Positions 1 to 7,649 are shown, counted from the stretch's first letter. The stretch is DNA of 8,495 bases from AM-1111 sp046302135 (GCA_046302135.1 JBKCIQ010000045.1:1-8495), one strand, 5' to 3'. Made by a program: numbers and translations. The notes: generated by a model not told the origin, from the letters alone.

Positions 1-1368
1 ATTGTAACTGATGCAAATGGTTGTAAAGCAACAAAGAGCATATATGTTGAGGAACCGGACCCGTATTATATTTCTTTTACATCACTACTTCCGCCTTGCG
101 GATCTAACAACGGTGCTTTGACTGCAAATATACTTGGTAATAGCGGTCCATATTATTTTGTTTGGAATAATGGGGTAAGTACAGCATCTAATTCAGGTAT
201 TACTGCGGGTATTTACAATTTGATTGTTGTAGATTCCAAAGGTTGTTTAAAGCAGGCATCTGCTGTACTCAATAATCAGTTTGCACCAATAATTTCAATT
301 GATTCTGTACTTCCGCTTAATTGTAACTCCGGAGGTGCCTCCATTTATATTTCAGGATTTGGAAATAACTTAACTTATAATTGGTCAAGCGGGTCAAGCA
401 ATTTTAATACTCAAGACATTACAGGTATAGGTGCAGGGAGTTATTCAGTTACAGTTACAGATTCAATCGGATGTAAGGCGTCAAGAATTGTAGATATTAT
501 CGCAGTTCCGCCAACAGAAAATCAAATTTGCATTGTAACAGTAGACACAAATACATTCACAAATAAAGTTATTTGGGAAGAAGTTGCTCAACCGGGTATT
601 GCTTACTACAATATATACAGAGAGAGTTCTCTTGCCGGGCTCTATTATCTCGTTGGAAATGTTGATGCAGATTCTTTACATGAGTACATTGATCCTGTAG
701 CAGACCCTTCCATTAAGCCTTGGAGGTATAAGATTTCGGCTGTTAATGACTGCGGCGAAGAATCTGAGAAGAGCGATTTCCATAAAACAATTCATCTCAC
801 AGTAAACAAAGGACTGACAGATTCGGTTTATAATCTTATCTGGGATGACTATAAAGGCCAGTCTGGATATTCTAGCTTTTACATTTGGAGGTACAAAAAT
901 ACTACAGGATGGGAAAAAATTGACAGTGTTTCCTCTTTGGACCATAGTTACACAGATAATGTAATGGGATATAGTCAGCTTACCAATTTGTATTATAACA
1001 TTGAAGCCGGTCCACTCCCGATCTGTGATCCTTCAAGAGGAGTAATTAACACCACTAGATCCAACATAAAACAAATCATTGGTAATCCTTGGATTGATTC
1101 ACTTGTGGGATTAACAGATGCTCACTTATTTCAGAATTTTAATGTGTTTCCAAATCCATCGAAAGGTTCATTTACTATTAGTGGGCTAAAGGAAAATTCC
1201 AAACATCAAATTTTAATCCGTGATCTGACAGGAAAATTAGTTTATGAATTTGAAATAACAGGAAGTAGTGAATCAATTCATCTTGAGACTTTATCTAATG
1301 GAGTTTATTTCTTAGAAGTTGAATCAATCAATAAAAAACTGGTTAGGAGAATAATAATAAACAGGTAA
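1..1368 (+). CDS. T9SS type A sorting-domain surface protein with SprB-like and FnIII-like repeats (5' truncated)
   Basis: The frame is open from base 1, so the N-terminus lies outside the window; 455 residues are visible. In order: the tail of one SprB-like repeat ending near Cys8; two full repeats (about 33-82 and 108-158), each opening with a Cys and closing with an aGxYxvxVtDsxGC pattern; two fibronectin-III-like segments (about 185-260 and 275-337, the first with the NIYRESS motif); and a C-terminal sorting domain (about 379-455) beginning FNVFPNPSKG and ending in the basic tail KKLVRRIIINR. In Bacteroidota this C-terminal domain directs outer-membrane export by the type IX system, and SprB-type repeats occur in gliding and attachment adhesins. 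Secretion or surface attachment is therefore well supported. The ligand is unknown and an adhesin role is inferred. Its stop codon is 2 bases from that of the convergent pseudouridine synthase gene. Confidence 0.88.
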   Translation: MVTDANGCKATKSIYVEEPDPYYISFTSLLPPCGSNNGALTANILGNSGPYYFVWNNGVSTASNSGITAGIYNLIVVDSKGCLKQASAVLNNQFAPIISIDSVLPLNCNSGGASIYISGFGNNLTYNWSSGSSNFNTQDITGIGAGSYSVTVTDSIGCKASRIVDIIAVPPTENQICIVTVDTNTFTNKVIWEEVAQPGIAYYNIYRESSLAGLYYLVGNVDADSLHEYIDPVADPSIKPWRYKISAVNDCGEESEKSDFHKTIHLTVNKGLTDSVYNLIWDDYKGQSGYSSFYIWRYKNTTGWEKIDSVSSLDHSYTDNVMGYSQLTNLYYNIEAGPLPICDPSRGVINTTRSNIKQIIGNPWIDSLVGLTDAHLFQNFNVFPNPSKGSFTISGLKENSKHQILIRDLTGKLVYEFEITGSSESIHLETLSNGVYFLEVESINKKLVRRIIINR

Positions 1369-1370
1369 GG

Positions 1371-2036
1371 CTAAAACGAAATAATAAATTTTCCTTTACC
1401 TGATTCCAGGTCACCAAGCAAATGAGTCCCAATTCTTATTCGCTTTAAGCCTTTTACTTCTCTGCCGCATTTATGACTCATTCTACGGATCTGTCTGTTG
1501 AGGCCCTGAGTTAATATGATTCTGAATGATCTTTTACCTGTAAGAATTACTTTACACGGTTTGGTGGTTTGACCAAGAATGAAAACTCCACTACTCATTT
1601 TATGACAAAATAATTCATCAATTTCGTCATCAACCTCTACCTCGTATTCCTTCTCCATACCCGTATGCATAACTGTCCAAGCGGTATCACCATCATCTGT
1701 CATAAGCAATAAACCTTCAGATTCTTTGTCAAGTCTTCCTGCAGGGTAAAGCTTCATGCCTTCTGGAATAAATGCCATCAAATTGTTTTTAATTTCCGGA
1801 TTGAGTGTGCATTCAATACCCCTTGGCTTATTGAGCAGATAATAATTGAATGTTTTTTTATGACGGATTATTTTGCTTTCAACTTTTACCTCAGCGTTTT
1901 TATCAAGGAAAATGTTTTCCCTTACAATAACTCCATTTACTTCAACTTCACTGTTGTCTATTAATTCCTGAGTTTTTTTATAGCTGATGTTTAACTCATG
2001 AACCAAAAAATATTTCAGCTTTTTGGAAAATGACAA
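1371..2036 (-). CDS. rluF: RluF-like 23S rRNA pseudouridine synthase (RsuA/RluB/E/F family)
   Basis: This 221-residue protein isomerises a uridine in rRNA to pseudouridine. An S4-like RNA-binding domain occupies about residues 5-55. The catalytic domain follows, with LLNKPRGIECT (67-77), the signature GRLD with catalytic Asp103 followed by KESEGLLLMT, and the QGLNRQIRRM motif (177-186). The segment MSSGVFILGQTTKPCKV (147-163) closely matches the corresponding part of E. coli RluF as I remember it, which favours RluF (U2604-type) over RsuA or RluB; substrate specificity remains inferred. It is shorter than E. coli RluF, lacking the long C-terminal tail. The start is TTG at 2034-2036, because no in-frame ATG occurs before residue 87, well inside the catalytic domain. 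It is last in a four-gene minus-strand run, 12 bases after the DUF2480 gene. Confidence 0.88.
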   Translation of the reverse strand: MSFSKKLKYFLVHELNISYKKTQELIDNSEVEVNGVIVRENIFLDKNAEVKVESKIIRHKKTFNYYLLNKPRGIECTLNPEIKNNLMAFIPEGMKLYPAGRLDKESEGLLLMTDDGDTAWTVMHTGMEKEYEVEVDDEIDELFCHKMSSGVFILGQTTKPCKVILTGKRSFRIILTQGLNRQIRRMSHKCGREVKGLKRIRIGTHLLGDLESGKGKFIISF

Positions 2037-2048
2037 TGGAAAATATTT

Positions 2049-2555
2049 TTATTTCTTTTTGAAAAGCGGAACTGTACTGCAGGGTTCGCCATACATGATG
2101 CTTTTCGCTACCGGTTTAAGTAGTCTCGTTAACTCCACATAGGCAGATTTTGGTACAGGAAGATTCCCACATCCTTTAATCACTATTCTCGCATCGCGGT
2201 ACTGTTCAATGTTTAATTTTTGTAAACGTTCATAATACAGGGTAGTTTCCAAATTCTCTAAGTTGCCGAAAATTATTTTTTTAGCATGAGGTTCAAGATG
2301 TATTGTCAGTAACATATAAGCCCATGTTGGAATTATTGCGTCTGCAGAACAATAAATTGCAATAAATTTGTTTTGATATTTTTCCCAGCTTTCATTCTTA
2401 ATGTATTCTCTAAAATCTTTTTCCCTCAAAATCAAACCTTGGAACAAATGGTCCTTTATATCGATGAGTTCCCTTTCACCTTCATGATAAAAATCCTCCA
2501 AATCAATTGTTATCAATCCGCTTTGCGCAACCTTGTTTACTATCTCTTCACTCAT
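2049..2555 (-). CDS. DUF2480 family protein, function unknown
   Basis: The 168-residue protein is recognised as DUF2480 from its overall pattern: EIVNKVAQSGLITIDLEDF near the N-terminus (4-22), CSADAIIPTWAYMLL (69-83), KGCGNLPVPKSAYVELTRLL (127-146) and SIMYGEPCSTVPLFK (152-166). The length is normal for the family. It has no signal peptide or membrane segment, so it is probably cytoplasmic. No biochemical function is known to me. Cys69, Cys129 and Cys159 fall in the most family-like stretches, but any metal or redox role is a guess. The ATG at 2553-2555 follows an A-rich leader (ATTAAAAAACTAAG) with no Shine-Dalgarno sequence. It sits 13 bases after the lipoprotein gene and 12 bases before the pseudouridine synthase gene, so it is almost certainly co-transcribed with both. 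Confidence 0.85.
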   Translation of the reverse strand: MSEEIVNKVAQSGLITIDLEDFYHEGERELIDIKDHLFQGLILREKDFREYIKNESWEKYQNKFIAIYCSADAIIPTWAYMLLTIHLEPHAKKIIFGNLENLETTLYYERLQKLNIEQYRDARIVIKGCGNLPVPKSAYVELTRLLKPVAKSIMYGEPCSTVPLFKKK

Positions 2556-2568
2556 CTTAGTTTTTTAA

Positions 2569-3741
2569 TTATTCTATGGGAGTAAAAAGAAACCAGGCAT
2601 CAAGATTAGATGCCGCAACCTCTTTTCTCCCAACTGTAAAAAAATAATCATCTTGCTTTAATGAAAAATACGCCTGATCGCTTCCTGTACTTCCCTTGTA
2701 AAATGATTTAACCTGATTTCCGTTTTGATCAATAATAACACACATCATATCTTCTCCGTTTCCATAATTCCCATTGCCTCTGCCTGTCAAAACAAACCTA
2801 TCTTCAGACATTTGCAGTAAATGTTCTGCTCCGTCATGTTGTGGCGAACCATAATTCTTTTCCCAAATTGTCGTACCTGTTCCTGAAAATTTTACTGCGT
2901 AAAAATTATGTTCCGGGTGTCCGAAACCTGCTGTGTGGCCTGCCAGCATGAAGTTACCATCCGATAGACAAATTATGTTTTTCGATTCTTCATATTCGTT
3001 TGTACCAAATGTAAATTCCTTTATAGAATCGAGATTAGAATTTATTTCTAAAACGTCAATGTCAGCATTTCCATTTTTGTCTGTTCTTCCGCAGAGAAAA
3101 AAATTCCCATCGGGTTTACGAATTATTTTGCCATAACCCTGCACGCTATTGTCGCCATATGTTTTGTAGGTTAGCAAATTACCACTTGCATCTAATTTAA
3201 GTACCACATGGTCGAGAGACCCTGCGCCGAAACTTTGGGTAGAGGCCGCTAACAAGTAAGTGTTGTCCTCAAGCTGAACGGCATTAAAACAAAAATCTGC
3301 ATTTTGTCCCCCATATTTTTTTTCCCATTCTAGCATACCGGTTGAGCTCAATTTTATAGCCCAAGAATCTTCTGCACCAATAGTTCCTGAGAAAGTATGT
3401 CCTGTTAAAAGGTATCCTCCATCATTGGTCTTTAAAATAGATTTTAAAAAATCATCACCACTTCCGCCAAAAGTTTGTTGCCAAATCACATTGCCCTTTG
3501 TATCAGAATTTACCAACCAGCCGTCAAATCCCCCTGCACCGGCGCCATTAGTGTAACCTACGCACATCATTGTTCCATTGTTACTCACTACAGCTTCGCT
3601 GATCATATCCGTAGAGTTTGTTCCATAGGTGTTTTCATATTCAGGTTTAACCTCAGGAATGATGGCTACATCTTTTTTACAGGATGAGATGAAAATACCT
3701 GTAGTGAAAAATGTAAATAAGATTTTTGAATTTATTTTCAT
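2569..3741 (-). CDS. Predicted seven-bladed beta-propeller lipoprotein
   Basis: 390 residues. The N-terminus is a lipoprotein signal: a Lys near the start, a hydrophobic stretch (7-18) and the lipobox-like ISSC with lipidation predicted at Cys21, followed by KKD. The rest is a tandem repeat with a period of 50-52 residues, beginning near 40, 92, 144, 196, 246, 298 and 349. Each unit has the form GxxxxDxxxxxxxxxDGGYLLtGxT...G..DxWxxKLsxxGnxxWxkxY. Seven units suggest a seven-bladed propeller. The last unit is only about 42 residues and lacks the final W/YxxxYG strand, while EYENTYG (34-40), directly before unit 1, looks like that strand. Proteins of this kind in Bacteroidota are usually annotated only as hypothetical lipoproteins. 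No enzymatic residues are evident; ligand binding or scaffolding in the envelope is inferred. Its ATG overlaps the dusB stop by one base (TGATG), suggesting translational coupling. Confidence 0.8.
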   Translation of the reverse strand: MKINSKILFTFFTTGIFISSCKKDVAIIPEVKPEYENTYGTNSTDMISEAVVSNNGTMMCVGYTNGAGAGGFDGWLVNSDTKGNVIWQQTFGGSGDDFLKSILKTNDGGYLLTGHTFSGTIGAEDSWAIKLSSTGMLEWEKKYGGQNADFCFNAVQLEDNTYLLAASTQSFGAGSLDHVVLKLDASGNLLTYKTYGDNSVQGYGKIIRKPDGNFFLCGRTDKNGNADIDVLEINSNLDSIKEFTFGTNEYEESKNIICLSDGNFMLAGHTAGFGHPEHNFYAVKFSGTGTTIWEKNYGSPQHDGAEHLLQMSEDRFVLTGRGNGNYGNGEDMMCVIIDQNGNQVKSFYKGSTGSDQAYFSLKQDDYFFTVGRKEVAASNLDAWFLFTPIE

Positions 3742-4730
3742 CAGGCGGCAACGGTTTTATTTTCTGTAACAATATTGTCTAAAGTATCCAATATTTGGTT
3801 TAGATCATCACAAGTTACAAGTTTATGCCTTGTAGCTTTAAAATTATTAATTCCTTTGAAATAATTCGCATAATGCCTACGCATTTCTATTATTCCAAGT
3901 CTTTCTCCTTTCCATTCGCAGGATTTGAGCAGGTGTGTTTTGCATACTTGTGCACGTTGCTCAATTGTAGGAGGCGGTAAATATCCTCCGGTATTAAGAA
4001 AATGTTTTACCTCATTAAAAAACCAAGGGTTACCAATTGCAGCTCTTCCAATCATTACTCCGTCAACTCCATAGCGATTTTTCATTTCAAGGGCCTTTTC
4101 CGGGGTGTCAATATCTCCATTTCCGAAAACCGGAATCTTCATCCTTGAATTGTTCTTAACTTCGCCTATCAGTGTCCAGTCGGCATTGCCTTTATACATT
4201 TGTGTCCTAGTTCTTCCGTGTATACTTATAGCGGCAACACCAATGTCTTGCATTCTTTCTGCTACCTCAACAATATTTTTTGTTTGGTCGTCCCAACCCA
4301 ATCTTGTTTTAATGGTAACAGGTAAAGAAGTAGATTTAATCACCGCTTTAGTTAGACGAACCATCAAATCAATGTCTTTTAGAACTCCTGCTCCTGCTCC
4401 TTTGCAAACTACCTTTTTAACCGGGCAACCGAAATTAATATCAAGTAAATCCGGTTGTGTTGCGTCTACAATTTTTGCTGAAATGGCCATTGCCTCCTCG
4501 TCACCTCCGAAAATCTGTATACCTACGGGACGTTCATAATCGAAAATATCAAGTTTTTTTTTGCTTTTGATTGCATCCCGGATTAACCCTTCACTGGAAA
4601 TAAATTCAGTGTACATCAAATCCGCACCGTTTAGTTTGCATACATATCTAAATGGCGGATCGCTTACATCCTCCATAGGAGCAAGTAACAAGGGGAACTC
4701 TCCCAGTTCAATATTTTTTATTCTAACCAA
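3741..4730 (-). CDS. dusB: tRNA-dihydrouridine synthase DusB
   Basis: 329 residues, normal for DusB. This FMN-dependent enzyme reduces specific D-loop uridines of tRNA to dihydrouridine using NADPH. The FMN-binding TIM barrel opens with LLLAPMEDVSDPPFR (14-28). The conserved DINFGCPVKKV (97-107) carries the catalytic Cys102. Other family positions present are Lys141 in TIKTRLGW, His171 in SIHGRTRTQMY, the GNGDI turn (203-207) and the phosphate-binding MIGRAAIGNPWFF (226-238). A helical C-terminal tRNA-binding domain follows, with EMRRHYANYFKG. The start is TTG at 4728-4730: the first in-frame ATG is codon 19, inside the FMN-binding motif, and DusB proteins begin just before an IGxxEL-like segment as here. 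It is first in the minus-strand operon and lies 17 bases downstream of a palindromic promoter element. Confidence 0.95.
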   Translation of the reverse strand: MVRIKNIELGEFPLLLAPMEDVSDPPFRYVCKLNGADLMYTEFISSEGLIRDAIKSKKKLDIFDYERPVGIQIFGGDEEAMAISAKIVDATQPDLLDINFGCPVKKVVCKGAGAGVLKDIDLMVRLTKAVIKSTSLPVTIKTRLGWDDQTKNIVEVAERMQDIGVAAISIHGRTRTQMYKGNADWTLIGEVKNNSRMKIPVFGNGDIDTPEKALEMKNRYGVDGVMIGRAAIGNPWFFNEVKHFLNTGGYLPPPTIEQRAQVCKTHLLKSCEWKGERLGIIEMRRHYANYFKGINNFKATRHKLVTCDDLNQILDTLDNIVTENKTVAA

Positions 4731-4746
4731 TGCGTTTACAAAATTT

Positions 4747-4762
4747 TATCTTTGCAAAGATA
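4747..4762. promoter_or_regulatory. Bidirectional promoter core: palindrome with two divergent -7 elements
   Basis: TATCTTTGCAAAGATA is a perfect 16-bp palindrome. Each half, read on its own strand, is TATCTTTG, an exact match to the Bacteroidota -7 consensus TAnnTTTG. On the plus strand (4747-4754) it points at the CPBP protease gene with ATG at 4778; on the minus strand (4762-4755) it points at dusB with TTG at 4730. The distances from the palindrome edge to the two start codons are nearly equal (15 and 16 bases between). No clear TTTG -33 element is seen at the usual spacing on either side. A dyad-binding regulator is an alternative or additional reading. The motif match is direct; promoter activity is inferred. 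Confidence 0.6.
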
Positions 4763-4777
4763 TTGAAAAGCACAATC

Positions 4778-5698
4778 ATGGAGGATATGTTTAAAAGCAA
4801 AAAGGGAGTTCCTGTTTGGGTCCAAATTTCCTTCCTTTTGTTATGGGTTGGTGGAATTGCTTCCCTATCTGCTTTGGGAGCAGGTGATTCATCGGCCGAT
4901 GCAAGCCTTAGTTCGCTAATGACACCTTCAATCATAAGGTTACTTATTGTTTTTCAGGCTATATTGGTGTTTTTTCTTCCGATTGTATTTTTTATATTTC
5001 TTTTAAGGCAATCGGGTCTTTCATTCCTTACCCTAGGTAAAAAGCCAACTTTGAGATGGATTTTGTTTGGTGTACTCGCAATGTTAGCCTGCTTTCCTTT
5101 AGTTTCATGGACCGGCGAAATCAATTCTCTAATCAAACTTCCTATTGCATTTTCCGGCCTAGAGAATTGGATGAAGTCAATGGAAAATCAAAGTTCAAAT
5201 ACATCTGAAATCCTTCTTAATGATAAAAGCGTTTTAGGATTGATTTTAAATTTACTCACGATTGCTTTTACTGCAGCTTTTAGCGAAGAACTTTTTTTCA
5301 GGGCCTTGCTACAACAAACCTTAACAAAAACCAAGCTTAATTATCATATAGGAATCTGGATTGCTGCCTTTGTATTTAGTGCCATACATATGCAGTTTTA
5401 TGGATTTTTTCCAAGGCTTTTACTTGGTGCGGTTCTAGGATATCTTTTTTATTATACAGGCAGTATATGGGTCAGTATAATTGCTCATTTCCTTAATAAT
5501 GCATTCGTTGTTGTGTTAGGTTTTTTCTCAGGAGATAATGTTAATTTGAATCCGCTTGAAAAAAGTAAGGATGAACTCGATGTCTCATTCGGGTGGCCGC
5601 TTGCATTATTGAGTTTTGTACTTATTTTTTGCTTGTTCTTTATTATGAATAAAAATTTCAAAAAAGAACAATCGGATGAAATGGCTTCTCAGGTGTAA
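4778..5698 (+). CDS. CPBP-family intramembrane glutamic endopeptidase (CAAX protease/Abi family)
   Basis: 306 residues from the chosen start. It is a polytopic membrane protein with hydrophobic segments at about 14-32, 53-77, 92-110, 151-168, 190-206, 212-227, 229-250 and 273-290. The three CPBP motifs are intact: EELFFR (170-175, Glu170, Glu171, Arg175), FSAIH (200-204, His204) and HFLNN (237-241, His237 and Asn241). These residues form the catalytic site in the Rce1-like family. Bacterial members process or bind membrane-associated peptides, and some act in bacteriocin self-immunity; the substrate here is unknown. The frame extends up to an ATG at 4730, but that would place the start upstream of the -7 element at 4747-4754 and overlap dusB by one base. 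ATG 4778 is therefore preferred, with ATG 4787 also possible. It is transcribed divergently from dusB and lies 78 bases before glmS. Confidence 0.88.
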   Translation: MEDMFKSKKGVPVWVQISFLLLWVGGIASLSALGAGDSSADASLSSLMTPSIIRLLIVFQAILVFFLPIVFFIFLLRQSGLSFLTLGKKPTLRWILFGVLAMLACFPLVSWTGEINSLIKLPIAFSGLENWMKSMENQSSNTSEILLNDKSVLGLILNLLTIAFTAAFSEELFFRALLQQTLTKTKLNYHIGIWIAAFVFSAIHMQFYGFFPRLLLGAVLGYLFYYTGSIWVSIIAHFLNNAFVVVLGFFSGDNVNLNPLEKSKDELDVSFGWPLALLSFVLIFCLFFIMNKNFKKEQSDEMASQV

Positions 5699-5776
5699 GG
5701 TCTTTTTTCAATTTTTTTTAAACTCAAGATTCTCAGATTCAAAAATACTTAACTTAGATACATAAAATTTAAAATC

Positions 5777-7618
5777 ATGTGTGGTATTGTAGGATACATA
5801 GGGACCAAAGAAGCTTATTCGATAATCATAAAAGGTTTGCATCGCCTTGAATACAGAGGATATGACAGCGCCGGAATAGCTTTGATAAATGGGAATAATT
5901 TAAATCTGTATAAGTGTAAGGGTAAGGTTTCTGATTTGGAAAAATTTGCAGAGCAGAGTGATCTTGGTGGCTCAATCGGCATAGGGCATACGCGCTGGGC
6001 AACTCATGGTGAACCTAACGATATCAATGCACATCCACACAGAAGTCAGTCTAAAAATCTGGTAATGATTCATAACGGAATCATTGAAAATTATTCTGCC
6101 ATAAAAGAAAATCTTAGTAAGAGAGGGCATAAATTTGAAAGTCAAACGGACACCGAGGTTTTAATTCATCTGATTGAAGATATTCAGAAGAAAGAAAAAT
6201 TAAAACTCGGACGTGCTGTAATGGCAGCGTTGAAACAAGTTGTTGGAGCTTATGCAATTGTGGTGATGGATAAGAATAATCCTAATGAACTGATTGCGGC
6301 AAAGAAAGGCAGTCCAATGGTCATTGGTATAGGTGAAGATGAGTTTTTTGTTGCCTCAGATGCATCTCCTATTGTTGAGTACACAAAAAATGTTGTTTAT
6401 CTTGAGGATGAAGAGGTGGCGTTTCTCACTAGGGGAGAGGAGTTAAAAATTAAAACAATTAAGAACAAAGAGATAACGCCTTATGTACAGGAACTTGAGA
6501 TTGAGTTGGAGGCAATTGAAAAGGGTGGTTATGATCACTTCATGATGAAGGAAATTTATGAGCAACCGAGGAGTATTCAGGACAGTATGAGGGGGAGATT
6601 AAACGCTTCAAAAGGTATTGTTCAGTTAGGAGGTATTTTGGATCACGAAGCTAAATTTATACACGCCAAACGTATTGTTTTTGTAGCATGTGGAACGAGC
6701 TGGCATGCCGGTCTTGTAGGAGAATATTTATTTGAAGATCTTGCAAGAATACCTGTTGAGGTGGAATATGCTTCAGAGTTCAGATATAGAAATCCTATCA
6801 TTTATGAAGACGATATTGTAATTGCCATTTCTCAGTCAGGCGAAACAGCAGACACCTTAGAAGCGATTAAATTGGCAAAGTCAAAGGGAGCAACATTAAT
6901 CGGAATTTGCAATGTTGTAGGATCTTCAATACCTCGTAATACACATGGGGGTTCTTATACTCATGCAGGGCCTGAAATTGGAGTTGCCTCTACTAAAGCA
7001 TTTACCGCTCAGGTTACTGTACTAACATTGATGGCACTTCACGTTGCCTATAAGAAAGGAACTCTTTCACAGAGCCGCTATAGGCAGTTGCTTTATGAAT
7101 TGGATTCGATTCCCGGTAAAGTTGAAACGGTGTTAAAACTTAATGATTCTATTAAAAATATTTCTGATATTTTTAAGGATGCCCGTAACTTTCTATACCT
7201 TGGAAGAGGTTACACATTTCCAGTTGCATTAGAAGGCGCGCTTAAATTGAAGGAAATCTCTTACATACATGCTGAGGGTTATCCGGCTGCTGAAATGAAG
7301 CATGGTCCTATAGCCTTGATAGATGAGGAAATGCCTGTAGTATTTATCGCAACCAAAGGTGCCAATTATGAAAAAGTGGTGAGCAACATGCAAGAGGTTA
7401 AGGCACGTAAAGGAAAAATAATTGCAATTGTTACCGAAGGCGATCATGATGCTAAAAAAATTGCTGATTATTCAATTGCTATTCCTGAAACAGATGAATC
7501 ACTTGTTCCTCTGCTGGCAGTTGTTCCGCTTCAGTTGCTTTCTTATCATATTGCGGTGATGCGTGGCTGTAATGTTGACCAGCCAAGAAATCTTGCTAAA
7601 AGTGTCACTGTTGAATAA
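5777..7618 (+). CDS. glmS: Glutamine--fructose-6-phosphate aminotransferase (isomerizing)
   Basis: 613 residues, full length. It converts fructose-6-phosphate and glutamine to glucosamine-6-phosphate and glutamate, the first committed step towards UDP-GlcNAc for peptidoglycan and lipid A. The N-terminal class II glutaminase domain (about 1-220) begins MCGIVGYIGT with nucleophile Cys2 after Met removal, and has HTRWATHG (71-78, Arg73), HNG (99-101, oxyanion Asn100-Gly101) and Asp125 in SQTDTE. The first SIS domain (about 290-430) has ACGTSWHAG and the sugar-phosphate loop SQSGETADT (352-360), then THAGPEIGVASTKAF. The second SIS domain (about 460-600) has YLGRGY and HAEGYPAAEMKHGP (498-511). 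The C-terminal PRNLAKSVTVE carries Lys608, equivalent to the E. coli Schiff-base lysine. The leader before the ATG is A-rich (ATAAAATTTAAAATC) with no Shine-Dalgarno sequence. The 78-base upstream gap holds no recognisable regulatory RNA. Confidence 0.98.
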   Translation: MCGIVGYIGTKEAYSIIIKGLHRLEYRGYDSAGIALINGNNLNLYKCKGKVSDLEKFAEQSDLGGSIGIGHTRWATHGEPNDINAHPHRSQSKNLVMIHNGIIENYSAIKENLSKRGHKFESQTDTEVLIHLIEDIQKKEKLKLGRAVMAALKQVVGAYAIVVMDKNNPNELIAAKKGSPMVIGIGEDEFFVASDASPIVEYTKNVVYLEDEEVAFLTRGEELKIKTIKNKEITPYVQELEIELEAIEKGGYDHFMMKEIYEQPRSIQDSMRGRLNASKGIVQLGGILDHEAKFIHAKRIVFVACGTSWHAGLVGEYLFEDLARIPVEVEYASEFRYRNPIIYEDDIVIAISQSGETADTLEAIKLAKSKGATLIGICNVVGSSIPRNTHGGSYTHAGPEIGVASTKAFTAQVTVLTLMALHVAYKKGTLSQSRYRQLLYELDSIPGKVETVLKLNDSIKNISDIFKDARNFLYLGRGYTFPVALEGALKLKEISYIHAEGYPAAEMKHGPIALIDEEMPVVFIATKGANYEKVVSNMQEVKARKGKIIAIVTEGDHDAKKIADYSIAIPETDESLVPLLAVVPLQLLSYHIAVMRGCNVDQPRNLAKSVTVE

Positions 7619-7649
7619 TTACTATTTAGTATAAGTAGAATATAAATTT

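Noticed and set aside
39..480. Repetitive DNA or a mobile repeat in the first gene
   Set aside because: The similarity is at protein level (SprB-like repeats) with diverged DNA, so it is domain repetition within one gene.
4105..4539. Plus-strand open frame of 144 codons inside dusB
   Set aside because: It is antisense to the well-conserved DusB catalytic core, with no motif or leader of its own. It is a shadow of dusB codon usage.
4730..4777. Longer N-terminus for the CPBP protease starting at ATG 4730
   Set aside because: It would overlap the dusB start and place the start codon upstream of the -7 element at 4747-4754. The extra 16 residues add no recognisable domain.
5699..5776. glmS ribozyme/riboswitch
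   Set aside because: The gap is too short for that ribozyme, which is typical of Firmicutes, and its conserved core is not visible.
7620..7631. TACTA-TT-TAGTA hairpin between glmS and ribE as a terminator
   Set aside because: The stem is short and AT-only with a 2-base loop, and no clean T-tract follows. It is too weak to call.
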